A stretch of DNA of 64,000 bases from Pycnococcus provasolii (lineage: Eukaryota > Chlorophyta > Pseudoscourfieldiophyceae > Pseudoscourfieldiales). Position numbers and translations under genes: made by a program. Positions 17,970 to 27,103 of the stretch are shown one piece after another. The stretch spans positions 186,001 to 250,000 of the forward strand of contig CP150577.1 of assembly GCA_049487715.1 (NCBI GenBank), in the 5' to 3' direction. Within the stretch, counting starts at the first letter, position 1. Each line of letters begins with the position of its first letter. The notes under the pieces were generated by a model, which saw only the letters and a list, made by a program, of their open reading frames with translations, made no database searches and was not told where the DNA came from.

Positions 17970-19259
17970 TCACAAGTCGCACGCATCGTCGTTGTTGTCT
18001 ACTAGTTGATTTGATGTAGGCAATACGACAATTCTCGTCTTGCTCCTAGAAAAGTCGTGGATCACATCGCACACGTAGTCAATATCCTCGAGGGTCAAAC
18101 CGTGATGCGCTCCAAGCATAAAGCAGTTCCTCATGATCGTATCTGCATTTGCAAATTTGTTAGGATTCAATTCATCAAAGTACATTCGATAGGCAGGATG
18201 TCTCGTCACATTTCCGGCAAAAAACACACGTGTTTGAATGCCACGGCTTTCAATGTATTGGAGTAGATCTTGGCGCTTCCATGATTCAGGCACCAGCGCA
18301 GGAAAAGCTAGCCAATTGATGCTCCCATCATCCTCAGGCATGATAAGTGGAGTCTCTCGCGAAAGGCGTTCGAGATAGCGATTCACATTTCGACGACGAA
18401 TATCTAAAAACTGGGGCAGCTTTTCCATCTGCACAAGCCCAAAAGCCGCATTCATTTCCGTGCTTTTGAAGTTGTATCCTACCACACCGTAGAGAAACTT
18501 AAAGTCGTAGGGAATGCCATCCACCTCGTGACCAAAACGGGCACTCGGATCCTCAACGTTCGTCCCGATGCGCCCCCAGTCTCGATATTGTAACCCAGTC
18601 GCCCTTTGTTCAGCGGAGTTGCACATCACCATGCCACCACCGCCACCAGCGGTGATCACGTGAGATGCATAGAAGGATATAACGGAAAGGTCAGATTCTT
18701 CTGTGTATGTCATGGTGTCGCACGAGTCCTCGATCAGAACGACATCTTCTCTTCCAAGTCTCTTAAGTTCTGACCGGAGCCCTTTCCAGTCAGGTTTGGA
18801 CCCTGCTAAATTCGGAATAAAGAGAGCTTTCGTGTTTGGCGTGAGAACTGAGAGCACCTGTTGAACAGAAGGGACAAACTTTCTTGACTCAACGTCACAA
18901 AACACAGGCTTAAGAGATAACTGCATGAGTGGGGCAACTGTTGTGCTGAACGTGCAAGCAGGAGTGATAACCTCATCTCCGGCTTTCAGACCTGCCATAA
19001 GAAGAGACAAGGTGTTGGCGCTCGATCCGCTGTTCACGAAAATACCATATTGTTTTCCAAAGTATTTGGCAACACATTCTTCAAACTTGTTGGTGCGTGG
19101 ACCTGGTGCAAGCCATCCGTCCCGAAGGCACTCTTCGACCGCCTTGATTTCCTCTTCGCCGTATGCCTCAAACTTGTGAGGCGCATACCAAACAATTTTT
19201 TTATGTGCCGAGTCAGTCATGTGAGCCGGAGTAGTCGTTGCAACATTATCTTGTACCAT
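17970..19259 (-). CDS. ColD/RfbH-like nucleotide-sugar 3-dehydratase (DegT/DnrJ fold)
   Basis: A 429-residue PLP enzyme of the DegT/DnrJ/EryC1 family. Cofactor-binding motifs are NSGSSANTL (~76-84) and LIEDSCD (~175). The decisive feature is SFYASHVITAGGGGG: at the position of the PLP-binding lysine of the aminotransferases (SFxxTK) there is His200. A histidine there is the hallmark of the 3-dehydratases ColD (GDP-4-keto-6-deoxymannose to the 3,4-diketo/3-deoxy product) and RfbH/E1. The Gly run replaces the usual GEGG. The GMD-GFS fusion at 56481-58505 makes ColD's substrate, so a GDP-colitose-like 3,6-dideoxyhexose is plausible. RfbH-like activity on CDP-sugars cannot be excluded. The ATG at 19259 is preceded by the shared upstream repeat at 19433-19520. 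Confidence 0.85.
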   Translation of the reverse strand: MVQDNVATTTPAHMTDSAHKKIVWYAPHKFEAYGEEEIKAVEECLRDGWLAPGPRTNKFEECVAKYFGKQYGIFVNSGSSANTLSLLMAGLKAGDEVITPACTFSTTVAPLMQLSLKPVFCDVESRKFVPSVQQVLSVLTPNTKALFIPNLAGSKPDWKGLRSELKRLGREDVVLIEDSCDTMTYTEESDLSVISFYASHVITAGGGGGMVMCNSAEQRATGLQYRDWGRIGTNVEDPSARFGHEVDGIPYDFKFLYGVVGYNFKSTEMNAAFGLVQMEKLPQFLDIRRRNVNRYLERLSRETPLIMPEDDGSINWLAFPALVPESWKRQDLLQYIESRGIQTRVFFAGNVTRHPAYRMYFDELNPNKFANADTIMRNCFMLGAHHGLTLEDIDYVCDVIHDFSRSKTRIVVLPTSNQLVDNNDDACDL

Positions 19260-19432
19260 GATATCACCAAATATATAATATAATATATAATATAATATTG
19301 GAAGTAGAACGTACTGATAACAGCGAGAAAAAAAGCTCGATTATGCTGAACCTAATTCGTGTATGTTGGTGTTGTCTTTTATTGAATAATGAAAATGCTT
19401 TCACAACCAAACTTGAAAAACTTGGAGGAATT

Positions 19433-19520
19433 GAATAGAGCGGAGCAGGGTTTGGGGTGACGAGCGCGCGAGTCTGAAGAGAATAAGTAGGAAGAAAAGA
19501 AAAGAGTGGTCTTAGGCAGG
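19433..19520 (-). repeat. Dispersed upstream repeat module, copy 2
   Basis: On the minus strand: CTACTTATTCTCTTCAG, then ACTCGCGCGCTCGTCACCCC, ending CTCCGCTCTATTC, ~175 bp upstream of the 3-dehydratase ATG. Same polarity as at 2446-2590 and 58567-58690. Confidence 0.65.
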
Positions 19521-19527
19521 ACCTTAG

Positions 19528-20238
19528 TATAGTGTCTCACCCACTGGAAAACGTCCTATATTAAACGACCTGCAGCGAGGCTCTGAGCGGTTCGCGTACA
19601 TTCCGGCGGAAATTCCTGCTCTCGGCATCAGCCCAGTCAAACTGGTGCTTGACTATCTCCGCATCGTCCGACCGCCCTCAGGCTCCTTCCTTCTCTCTGC
19701 CCTTAAGGGCACGAAGACCAGAACCTTTTACAACAATCCCTTCACTGGCATCGCTAAAGTCTGGAAGCGCACGTTCGCTCGCCTCTTTCCCTCAGCTACG
19801 GATAAGAAAGTGGCGTCTCACAGCGGGCGCAAAACGCTAGCCACACTGCTGTGGAATGACGGCTGGTGTCGACGAATTATCGCCGACGCTGGAGGCTGGT
19901 TTATGAAGCGGGACGCCGTCGACCTTTATTTCAAGACCGACCCCGCAACCATCCTCTTCGCCGTCAAACATGCCTCCTCCCTCCTTGTCCCGGGGCGAGA
20001 GGTCTCGAGAGGTCTCGAGAGGTCGCGCCGCCGGGGAGTCTCAACGGTCGACCGTTCCCTGCCGTCGAGCTGGGGGTCGACGCGCTCCCATGGATGGCAG
20101 CGCAGTATCTTGGCGAAAACGGGGGTTTTTGCGCGCCGGGCGCACTCCAAACCCCGCTCGCGCTCTTTTCATCTAAATTGGTACGCGTATCCCGCCATCC
20201 GTCGCTGCGTGCACATGCTTAAACGCTGCTTCGTATAG
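19528..20238 (+). pseudogene. Tyrosine recombinase, C-terminal catalytic fragment
   Basis: Open frame of 236 codons with no convincing start. Residues from ~40 carry the C-terminal half of a tyrosine recombinase. SHSGRKTLATLL supplies the HxxR pair, ADAGGW the His/Trp position and AVDLYFKT the Tyr nucleophile. The N-terminal SAM-like domain and the first catalytic Arg are not seen upstream of 19528. Its 3' end overlaps by 20 bp, tail to tail, the minus ORF at 20219-21106. That convergent layout recalls Volvox Kangaroo/TOC-type DIRS elements, in which the recombinase lies opposite to the other genes. No reverse transcriptase is present, so a Crypton-like origin is also possible. Confidence 0.7.
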
Positions 20239-21106
20239 ACGAGGATACGAACATCGAGCCGCCAGCTCGCTCGCCCATTCGGATGCACACCTCCAGCTTG
20301 GCGTGCGGTCGACGCGCTTCCTCAAGTAGACGGCCAGCAGCGATGCTCACTGCCCCGCAGTGACCGTGGCGACCACACCGGAAGCCAACACAAGTTGTGG
20401 TGCCTTGGCTGGATTTGGAGCATCGCGTTATGGCTTTTTCGTTCGCTCGCACGTACAGCTTCCCGCACTCCGGCAGTATCTGCCCAAACACGCGATGGAA
20501 CGCCATTTCAGCTATCTTGCATCGTCCGGTGTCCTTTGCTCGATACGTACTGCACGCGTCAACCCACACTTTCAGGCACAAAGTATCTTTTGGCGAAAAG
20601 AACTTGGTCAGCGTCTCCAGGGGGCGTAACCCCTCGTCGTGCGTACTCTCAGTATACTTGCTAGCATATTTCTCGTCGTTCTCCGCAAGGACGGCAAAGT
20701 TTTCCAAAGCTCTACCTCCATCCTCGATGAACTTACCAACATCAGTGGATACCACGAGTAGGTCGTCTACGGTATACTCGGTATCAATCTGTAATGAACT
20801 CAGGTATTCCCAATCGATGCGCTCGTGCAAGTTGGCGAAGATGTTACCCTCGTCCACCGGAGACAACGTAGTGGTTCCGCAACTCGCCAAGAGGCGCGAA
20901 ACCCTACCCACGCGCTCCACAAGAGCGCCAGGTGGTGCAGGGAGAGCTAAAAAAGCTCCAGCACCTTGCACGATTAATGACTCCGTAAGCGTATCCGTCT
21001 GGCCTTCTCCTTGTAAGGCCAAATACGTACCAGCTGACGGAGATAGAAGGCCCAGCCCCTTGGGCTGGGTCGATGAAACATCAGACGCCATAGGCGTCGC
21101 AGCCAT
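20219..21106 (-). CDS. Unknown protein associated with tyrosine-recombinase element
   Basis: A 295-residue protein starting at ATG 21106. I do not recognise a domain family. It has a paralogue at 30663-31420 (minus). The shared pattern includes KGLG(L/I)xSPxxGxYLAL near the N-terminus, then VLQGAGxFLALP and YTVDDLL. The stretch before the ATG also shares GTTTACAAAAA. The C-terminal third is rich in Cys and Arg (CVGFRCGRHGHCG). It converges on the recombinase fragment and is probably the element's gag-like or accessory gene. Composition is regular and the frame is intact, so it may still be translated. Confidence 0.55.
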   Translation of the reverse strand: MAATPMASDVSSTQPKGLGLLSPSAGTYLALQGEGQTDTLTESLIVQGAGAFLALPAPPGALVERVGRVSRLLASCGTTTLSPVDEGNIFANLHERIDWEYLSSLQIDTEYTVDDLLVVSTDVGKFIEDGGRALENFAVLAENDEKYASKYTESTHDEGLRPLETLTKFFSPKDTLCLKVWVDACSTYRAKDTGRCKIAEMAFHRVFGQILPECGKLYVRANEKAITRCSKSSQGTTTCVGFRCGRHGHCGAVSIAAGRLLEEARRPHAKLEVCIRMGERAGGSMFVSSSIRSSV

Positions 21107-21791
21107 GTTTACAAAAAAACTACTTCATCTCCTCCCTTCATGATTAAGCCATCTGCCCGGCTTGAAACCCAATTTCCCCTCAACAGCGGATCCCCTCCTT
21201 CCAGATCCAAGCTAGCTTAACCCTGTACCTACAAGGGTATTGGGTTCATTTCTCAGCTCAACGGCACAATGCCCATCCTCGTGAGCTCCTCAAACGCAAG
21301 GTTTACGCTCCATCAGGCTAGAGCTCAAACCCCGCTACCGCTCGTATAGTCTCACACCAATTTATAGAGATTTCAACTTCATTAAAGGTATGTAGAAGGG
21401 GTTCGAACCCTTCTATCCATTAATGGTAACTTTGCCTAAGTTAAGCCTTCTTCTGTCCACTCTTTCTTTCTCTCGTTGTTGGAATGAGGCTTCTACACAG
21501 CTTCATGGAAGCTCACGTAACAAACGAACGCACACTTTAAACAAGGTGAGGGTTACCAACAAGGTTCGGCACTGCACAGATATTTTTGGTTACGACAGTA
21601 TGCACTTACCCCCGTGTGGTGGGAAACTCTTCACTATCCGTCCAAGAGGAAGCACTTGCTCGTGTGTTCTCGAGAGACGTGTGCGCATTTGAAACACAGG
21701 AGTGCATTCAGCCGAATCGCCACTACGTTGTGAGCTGGCCAAGTTTACTCATGACACCACAGTACAACACGCGTAAGTATCGCGAGGGTAA
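21107..21791. other. Spacer with element-end repeat; possible 5' remnant of GT29 gene
   Basis: 21280-21345 (GAGCTCCTCAAACGC...GAGCTCAAACCCCGCTA) recurs at 31586-31660 and 31716-31755, marking the ends of the recombinase-associated element. A frame at 21586-21843 in a different phase leads into the sialyltransferase and could be its shifted 5' part. Confidence 0.4.
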
Positions 21792-22517
21792 GCGAATTAC
21801 ACGATTATACTCCGACGTGACCATTCAGCACTGCCAGATATAAAACAAGGTTCTTGGGGCTCTTGTGCGTTCGTCGTGTACAGCGACGTAATGCTTGAAA
21901 GGAAGTATGGACCAAAGATTGACAGTCATGACACCGTCGTGAGAATAGGTCTACAGTCGACAAGTCAGCACGAGGCTGCTCTCGGTACTAAGAGTCACGT
22001 GATCATTGTCAAACCTCGCCATGGTCGGGTTGTAGGTATAGAAGGGGGAGGGGGTATTGGTGATGAGTTAAGGTACTACTGGATTCCTAGCGACGCGTTC
22101 ACGTATGGTGGTCCAGGTAGACGAAGAGAGTCAGAAATGCGTTTGAAAGGTGAGGGTGTTACACCAAGACTCCGCATGGATGTGCAACTTCTTCATGGTT
22201 TTTATGACTATACTCTTAATTGGAACTCAACAGATGGTTTGCTTGTACCTTATCCCCTCTCCGATCAAACAAACTGTTTACTCGAAAGTCTATTCAAAAA
22301 TATTGGAGTTCCTACTTCTGGCATGCGATTCTTGACCCGGCTCATTAAAATTCATTTTTGCAAAAAGATTGCAGTATTCGGATTTTCGGGTAAGAGGAGT
22401 GGAACCGTTTTTAACAAAGCAGAGCGTATGGCAGAGTGGCATAATCCAAGGTTTGAGCTAACTACGCTAGAAAGCTGGGCAAGAGAGAGTCGCGGCTTGC
22501 TTCACGTTTATACATAG
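21792..22517 (+). CDS. GT29 sialyltransferase-like glycosyltransferase (5' end uncertain)
   Basis: The frame is open from 21792; the first ATG is at 21891. Sialylmotif L is visible as SCAFVVYSDVMLERKYG followed by IDSHDTVVRIG, matching the family's CAVVGNSG...G..IDSHD.V.R. Sialylmotif S is PTSGMRFLTRL...CKKIAVFGFSG, and motif VS is AEWHNPRFELTTLE (His and Glu). GT29 enzymes use CMP-sialic acid, or related CMP-sugars such as Kdo/Kdn, in the Golgi. The N-terminal membrane anchor is missing from this frame; an upstream frame at 21586 in another phase may hold the 5' part, so there is a frameshift or an intron near 21800. Sialyltransferase-like genes are known from picoprasinophytes. The acceptor is unknown. 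Confidence 0.75.
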   Translation, partial: ANYTIILRRDHSALPDIKQGSWGSCAFVVYSDVMLERKYGPKIDSHDTVVRIGLQSTSQHEAALGTKSHVIIVKPRHGRVVGIEGGGGIGDELRYYWIPSDAFTYGGPGRRRESEMRLKGEGVTPRLRMDVQLLHGFYDYTLNWNSTDGLLVPYPLSDQTNCLLESLFKNIGVPTSGMRFLTRLIKIHFCKKIAVFGFSGKRSGTVFNKAERMAEWHNPRFELTTLESWARESRGLLHVYT

Positions 22518-22522
22518 CCTTG

Positions 22523-23329
22523 TCGAGCATCTCAACCGTTCAATATCATCCCGTCCAAATACACCATCAAGGCTTCTATGTCATCGGGATGGAGGATTGC
22601 AGGCTTGGTGATCTGCGATCACGCATGGAGCAGCGGGATCTGCGTGCGGACTTGGACTTGGCAGAGATGCTATCGCTGGACATATTTCAAGCTCTGAGCT
22701 ACCTGAAGACGCAGGGTGTACCTCATCGCGACATCAAGACGAGCAACGTGCTATTGTCGTGTGAGTGCAGTGAGCCATCCACCACCGATTGCGGTTGCAT
22801 CAAAAACCTAGGATGTCGCCTTTCGGCAAAGCTCTGCGACTTTGGTCTTGCGAAGCTTGATGTCTTTGCAGAAGCATCAAGCGGCAATATGGCTGGCGCA
22901 ATGGCATACATGGCTCCTGAGCGATTCCATCGGAGCGAGACGCGTCGTATGACACCCAACGAGGTGGTTGTCAGATCGATGGATTACTTTGCCTCGGATG
23001 TGTACAGCGCCGCACTTGTGACATGGGAGATGTACGTGTATGCACAAACTGGCACGTACACCAAGGCGCGATCGAAGCAAGAAATTAAGCATTTGTTAGG
23101 GCGAGAAGATCAAAGACACATGAGTGCCCCTTTAGTGCCGAGTACAAGTGGCGATACCTCGATATGCTGCATACCATCGACGGACGCACTTTGTGAACAT
23201 CACGCTTCGCTGTTATGGTCTTGCCTCGGCGCCGACCCGTCGACGCGTCCACGTGCTGAGAACGTGGTGAGGGTGTTAAGGGCGATGACCTCTGCCAAAA
23301 TAAAAGGAGGAGGAGGCACACAACAATGA
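22523..23329 (+). pseudogene. Serine/threonine protein kinase, N-lobe-truncated
   Basis: A frame beginning directly after the sialyltransferase stop carries the C-lobe of a protein kinase. It shows HRDIKTSN (catalytic loop), CDFGLAK (DFG), MAYMAPE (APE) and a C-terminal SCLGADPSTRPRAENV (the conserved Arg of subdomain XI). The glycine-rich loop and the VAIK lysine are absent: only ~50 residues precede the helix before HRD, starting at a non-ATG codon; the first ATG is at about 22590. All C-lobe catalytic residues are intact, but without the N-lobe it should not bind ATP. Closest in style to tyrosine-kinase-like or MAP3K-type plant kinases. Its fusion point abuts the GT29 gene within a few bases. 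Confidence 0.75.
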
Positions 23330-24056
23330 CACGTAGTACTTTGGTTGATATGAAATTGTAACTTCGGAAATCACATAAATTAGAATAAAGTTAACCATAA
23401 TCTTTGGACGATAGTCTAGTGAGCATATCCTGAGAAACCAAATGGTTTATTATTCACCTAACTTATCTCCTTCGTAGTAATTCCCCGTAGTCGTAGTTTC
23501 GATTCGGTGTTAGGAACGCCCCAAGTTTGGGGCGATCCTATCGTAGCACCGAATCGGGTCGTACCAGAGTGGTCGTACCTGTTGTAGTCGCGTTGTAGTA
23601 GATGCGAGAGATAATATATATGGAACTGCACTAATATGGAACTGTACTAACATGGAACTGCAGTAATATGGAATATATAATCACACAAGTATAATATAAT
23701 ATAATAAATAACAACATATAGTTTCTTGTATTGTTACTATTTGGTGTTATAGCACTTGTAAGACCTAACCAGTTACACTAATATGGAACTGCAGTGCGGC
23801 TCCTGAGTGTGATCGAAAGCAACGATGAGGAAACCGACGATGAAGAGGGTGTGTATTACGAGTTTATGGAAGATGAATATTATTTCACTCGTAACCTTGT
23901 CGCAACATTAAAAAAAGAAATGATATCTTTGGCGCGGTTGAACTCTGAAAACACGTGCCTCGCCGCTCATTCGCTCTCGCTCTGACATCAACGTACTCTT
24001 GCCCGTGTGTTGATGTTGCGTGCTGCTGATTTCATGTTCATGTTGCGTCTCCGATG
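23330..24056. other. Spacer with 16-bp tandem repeats and a small acidic ORF
   Basis: Degenerate copies of TATGGAACTGCACTAA occur at 23619-23680 and again at 23780-23800. A 64-codon frame at 23794-23985 encodes an acidic stretch (ESNDEETDDEEGVYYEFMED); it starts at a non-ATG codon and may be a broken exon. Confidence 0.4.
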
Positions 24057-24569
24057 TCAATGATGCCGAGTGCACTTCTCACAAAAAAAGTGTTCGGTTG
24101 TTGGTAGGCTGCTTAGGTGTAGGCATGCTGGATGAAAAGCCTTCTCACATCCATCACAAAAGACCATGTCGTAATCAAAGCTGCCGCATAACGAGCAAAA
24201 CGTGTCGTCCTCGATGTCGATAATCTCAAAGTAATCCTTGCTCGGATAGTACTTAAAGTTCAATGGCCAAGTGACCATATCCTCGTCCAAGCGAGTCGAG
24301 TTTCGCTCCTCGTATTCGTCCTTGAATTTAGTTTTGGAGTTATTCAACCTCTTTGGAAAACGCACCTCTATCTTCTTTGCGTTCCTGTTTCCTTCAACAT
24401 GTGACATGACCCGAGCGAAGTGGTGTTGTTTAGGGCCAACTTTTACTGCAACGAATGTACCGGGCGGAAGCTTGGGAATCCTTCCCTTGTTCATCTCATC
24501 TTGGAGTTCTACCCTCACTCGAGCATTGAATTCGTTGTAACATTTCTTGTCGTTACGGTCGATAGTCAT
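24057..24569 (-). CDS. PHD-finger protein
   Basis: A 170-residue protein from ATG 24569. The C-terminal ~50 residues form a PHD zinc finger: CSLCG, then MVFCDGCEKAFHPACL, then FFCEKCTRHH, i.e. Cys4-His-Cys3 order, with the Trp of many PHDs replaced by Phe. Upstream, GTFVAVKVG...HHFARVMSHVEG looks like a small SH3/Tudor-type barrel. PHD fingers read histone H3 tails, so a chromatin role, or a former part of a transposon protein that targets chromatin, is likely. The frame is intact and begins with a basic N-terminus. Two 24-bp tandem copies of ATTTTTTATGCAGTGGTAAAGGGG lie just upstream of the ATG (24569-24622). Confidence 0.75.
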   Translation of the reverse strand: MTIDRNDKKCYNEFNARVRVELQDEMNKGRIPKLPPGTFVAVKVGPKQHHFARVMSHVEGNRNAKKIEVRFPKRLNNSKTKFKDEYEERNSTRLDEDMVTWPLNFKYYPSKDYFEIIDIEDDTFCSLCGSFDYDMVFCDGCEKAFHPACLHLSSLPTTEHFFCEKCTRHH

Positions 24570-25562
24570 TTTTTTTATGCAGTGGTAAAGGGGATATTTT
24601 TTATGCAGTGGTAAAGGGGATAATAATAATAGACTAAGTGGGTATCATATCCATAGGATGATATTTTGTGATGGTGACGTGGCAAAGGCAAGAGGGAGAA
24701 AAAAAAGTTGATTTCGCCGTCAGCACGTAGCAAACTAACCTTATCAGAAATTGTCCATCCTCAGAACTCCTCCCCTCTCCGCCCCCGTCCGTCTCGTTGT
24801 TTGCCCACCCTCTCGCCCTCTCCCAGAGTCTCTCTCTTCTCTCTCTGTTCGACTCTCTCTCTCTTCTCCCTATAGGTGGGCATGTAATTTTTCTTGTAAT
24901 TACATGTACATGTGATTACATGTTACATGTAATTACAAGAGGCTAGTTCGGTGTTACATGTAACACCGAGTTAGGGGTTTGGGGCTAGTATTTGTGACGG
25001 CAACCAAGGGTTGCTAAGTAGTGTCAGGTAACGACCGTCTTCGTTACACAACTTACACACGTACACGGGAGGGAAAGAGTGAAGTGTAGATACGTTGACG
25101 GGGTGACGTCGACACCGGGAACCTCACCTAGAGAACTAAGAGATAAGTAGTTCTAGTGTAAAGGGAAGACACCTGGGGCAAAGCTTGAGGGGATAAGGAA
25201 CGGTAACGAGGAGGTATCCTCTTCGGAGGAGGTATCCTCAAGACACAAAGTCCGAGACTGTTCTCCACTTAGGATTAGGGTTTCCACTCACACACCACCC
25301 CACCTCACCACCACTCCTCAAGCTCCACTTCTCCACTCTTTTGGCTCACACCTCAAGGTAAGGGTAAGTTGAAGTAAAGGTAAGTTGTAACAAGTGTAAA
25401 ACAACCACACCGGGTTAGCTTTGGGGTTAGCTTTTGGGTTAGGGTTAGGGTTAGACCTAACCCCGGGGAGGGTCAGACCTAATTGCTTGGTCGTCCCGAC
25501 TTCCTCGGGTCCCCTTCCCCAGGGTCCCCGACCTTCCCTTCCCCAGGGGGGGGGGGATTTTA
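24570..25562. other. Repeat-rich spacer with palindromes
   Basis: 24681-24850 matches 43594-43750 (unit B, AGAGGGAGAAAAAAAAGTTGA, ending in CTCTCT repeats). 24880-24940 holds overlapping TGTAATTACATGTA palindromes, and 24948-24969 is a perfect 22-bp palindrome (TCGGTGTTACA/TGTAACACCGA). 25200-25240 has a tandem GAGGTATCCTC repeat. TTAGGG-like units occur at 25425-25455. No gene seen. Confidence 0.6.
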
Positions 25563-26169
25563 TTAACAGGGGATTTGCCTAAGAAGTAGGCGCGTTTGGA
25601 GGGAGCCCAAAAAATTAACTTTTGCGCTATTTGTGCGCTTGAGATGCGGTTTTTTGCGCTGGATTCCTCATCTCTCGTAATGGAGTTTAGAACAAAACAA
25701 CACTCAAAACGGAGCTGTAGAACGCCGTCAGTGCGTTGTGAAGTGAGTGCACTCGGCTGATCTATAACGGGGAAATATAACGGGGAACTTCCCCTTCGCA
25801 TTTCTCCGACTAAGGGGGGAGGGGATAAAAAATCAGAAAATCTCCCTCCCCCAACATTCGATCAAATTCTTGGTTCATTTTCCCATAACATCCCCTGAAC
25901 TGAATTCTACTACGGGGAAATTTTAATTTGGGCCCCTCCCCGTTATATTTCCCCGTTATAGATCAGCCGAGTGCACTCACTTCACAACGCACTGGCGGCG
26001 TTCTACAGGTCGGTTTTGAGTGTTGTTTTGTTCTAAACACCATTTCGAAAGACGAGGAATCCAGCGCAACAAACCGCATCTCAAGCGCACAAATAGCGCA
26101 AAAGTTAATTTTTTGGGCTCCCTCCAAAAAGGGCGAAAATTCCTACTTCTTAGGCAAATCCCCTGTTAA
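25563..26169. mobile_element. TTAA-flanked fold-back element (MITE-like)
   Basis: Two ~235-bp inverted arms (25567-25800 and 25930-26165) around a ~130-bp spacer. Arms start CAGGGGATTTGCCTAAGAAG. TTAA flanks both ends (25563-25566 and 26166-26169), the target-site signature of piggyBac-type transposons. A partial third copy lies at 49968-50090, also ending in CCCCTGTTAA. Open frames through the arms mirror each other and are not genes. Confidence 0.75.
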
Positions 26170-26224
26170 AAACAGAGGTTGGTAAGTAAGAAAGGAGATC
26201 TTTGTTAAGAAACATGCAAACAAC

Positions 26225-27103
26225 CTATCCAATAAAAATGCAAACAAACTCTGTGTGTCCTCCATGATCAGCACCGCGGTATCGCCATACGTGTTGTGTA
26301 AGCTTTTCCATGTATTCCTCAATTGAGATGGAAAATAGAGTCCCTTTTCGCTGAGACTGTTCCCGTACTTTTGCAAAAGACTCGCAGTCAAAGCAAGAAT
26401 ATTTGTGTTCAGCCAGCCACTTCACCATCCTTACATACGAGTGAGGATCATTTGTTAACTTTGGAGCAACCTCGAATGTAAAGCTTGATATTTTTCCTTC
26501 ACTGAGCAATTGCTTTGCTCCTTCGAGAACAACCGCGTCGTGACCTTGTGCGTCTATTTTCGCGTGAAGTACCAAACGACCTTGCAAAATATTGTCGAGC
26601 GTATCCACGGGAACAAAAACTCTCTTCGCGTCTTTCCAGGGAACGTATGCACCGTCCTGCTCAGAACCAATATTTGATTCTACCCACGCATCTTTTCTAC
26701 GCAAAGGTTTGTTTATGTAAAAGGGCATCTTACCGGTTATGTTGCTTAGAGCAACCTTATGAAGCTTTATTTTGCCTTCGACACCACTTCTCCTAAAGTT
26801 TGCTCCGATTCTGGCGTGTTTTGTTGGTACAGGTTCAAAACTGAGCACGTCATGACCCGACTTTGCGTACGCGATAGCGTCGTTGCCATTATATGCACCT
26901 ATGTCCAGCACAAGGCCTGGTTTGGAAGCCTTAAGCCGTCGAATCAAATTTGACTCTTTTTGTTGAGCACCTCCCGGACAAAGTTCAAGGGGAGACGAGA
27001 ACAGTTGAGCAATTTCAGGTTGCGAAAGGTGATTTATTGAAGCAAACGCCTTGTCCACAACACATGTGCCGAACGCGAGTAAAAGGGCAGTAAACAATAG
27101 CAT
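26225..27103 (-). CDS. FkbM-family methyltransferase with signal peptide
   Basis: A 292-residue protein with N-terminus MLLFTALLLAFGTCVVDKAFA, a clear signal peptide for the secretory pathway. The SAM loop is LVLDIGAYNGNDAI (~65-78), followed by VLSFEPVP at the acidic ribose-binding strand; the FkbM C-terminal motif is AKIDAQGHDAVVLEG. This is the eukaryotic FkbM type (DxQGxE/DxxVLxG), expected to O-methylate sugars in the Golgi lumen. The start codon is supported by the signal peptide. A short TACTTATTCTCTTCA motif lies 40-60 bp upstream in the gene's direction (27141-27160). The frame is intact. Confidence 0.9.
   Translation of the reverse strand: MLLFTALLLAFGTCVVDKAFASINHLSQPEIAQLFSSPLELCPGGAQQKESNLIRRLKASKPGLVLDIGAYNGNDAIAYAKSGHDVLSFEPVPTKHARIGANFRRSGVEGKIKLHKVALSNITGKMPFYINKPLRRKDAWVESNIGSEQDGAYVPWKDAKRVFVPVDTLDNILQGRLVLHAKIDAQGHDAVVLEGAKQLLSEGKISSFTFEVAPKLTNDPHSYVRMVKWLAEHKYSCFDCESFAKVREQSQRKGTLFSISIEEYMEKLTQHVWRYRGADHGGHTEFVCIFIG

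Noticed and set aside
21396-21414. GGGGTTCGAACCC looks like a tRNA T-arm
   Set aside because: No D-arm, anticodon arm or matching acceptor stem in the 70 nt upstream; just a palindromic motif.
25440-25456. TTAGGG repeats as a telomere
   Set aside because: Only a few units, internal, and similar units occur within the MULE TIRs; not a chromosome end.
25457-26185. Two similar ORFs of 114 and 85 codons on opposite strands
   Set aside because: They are the two arms of the fold-back element read through, not genes.
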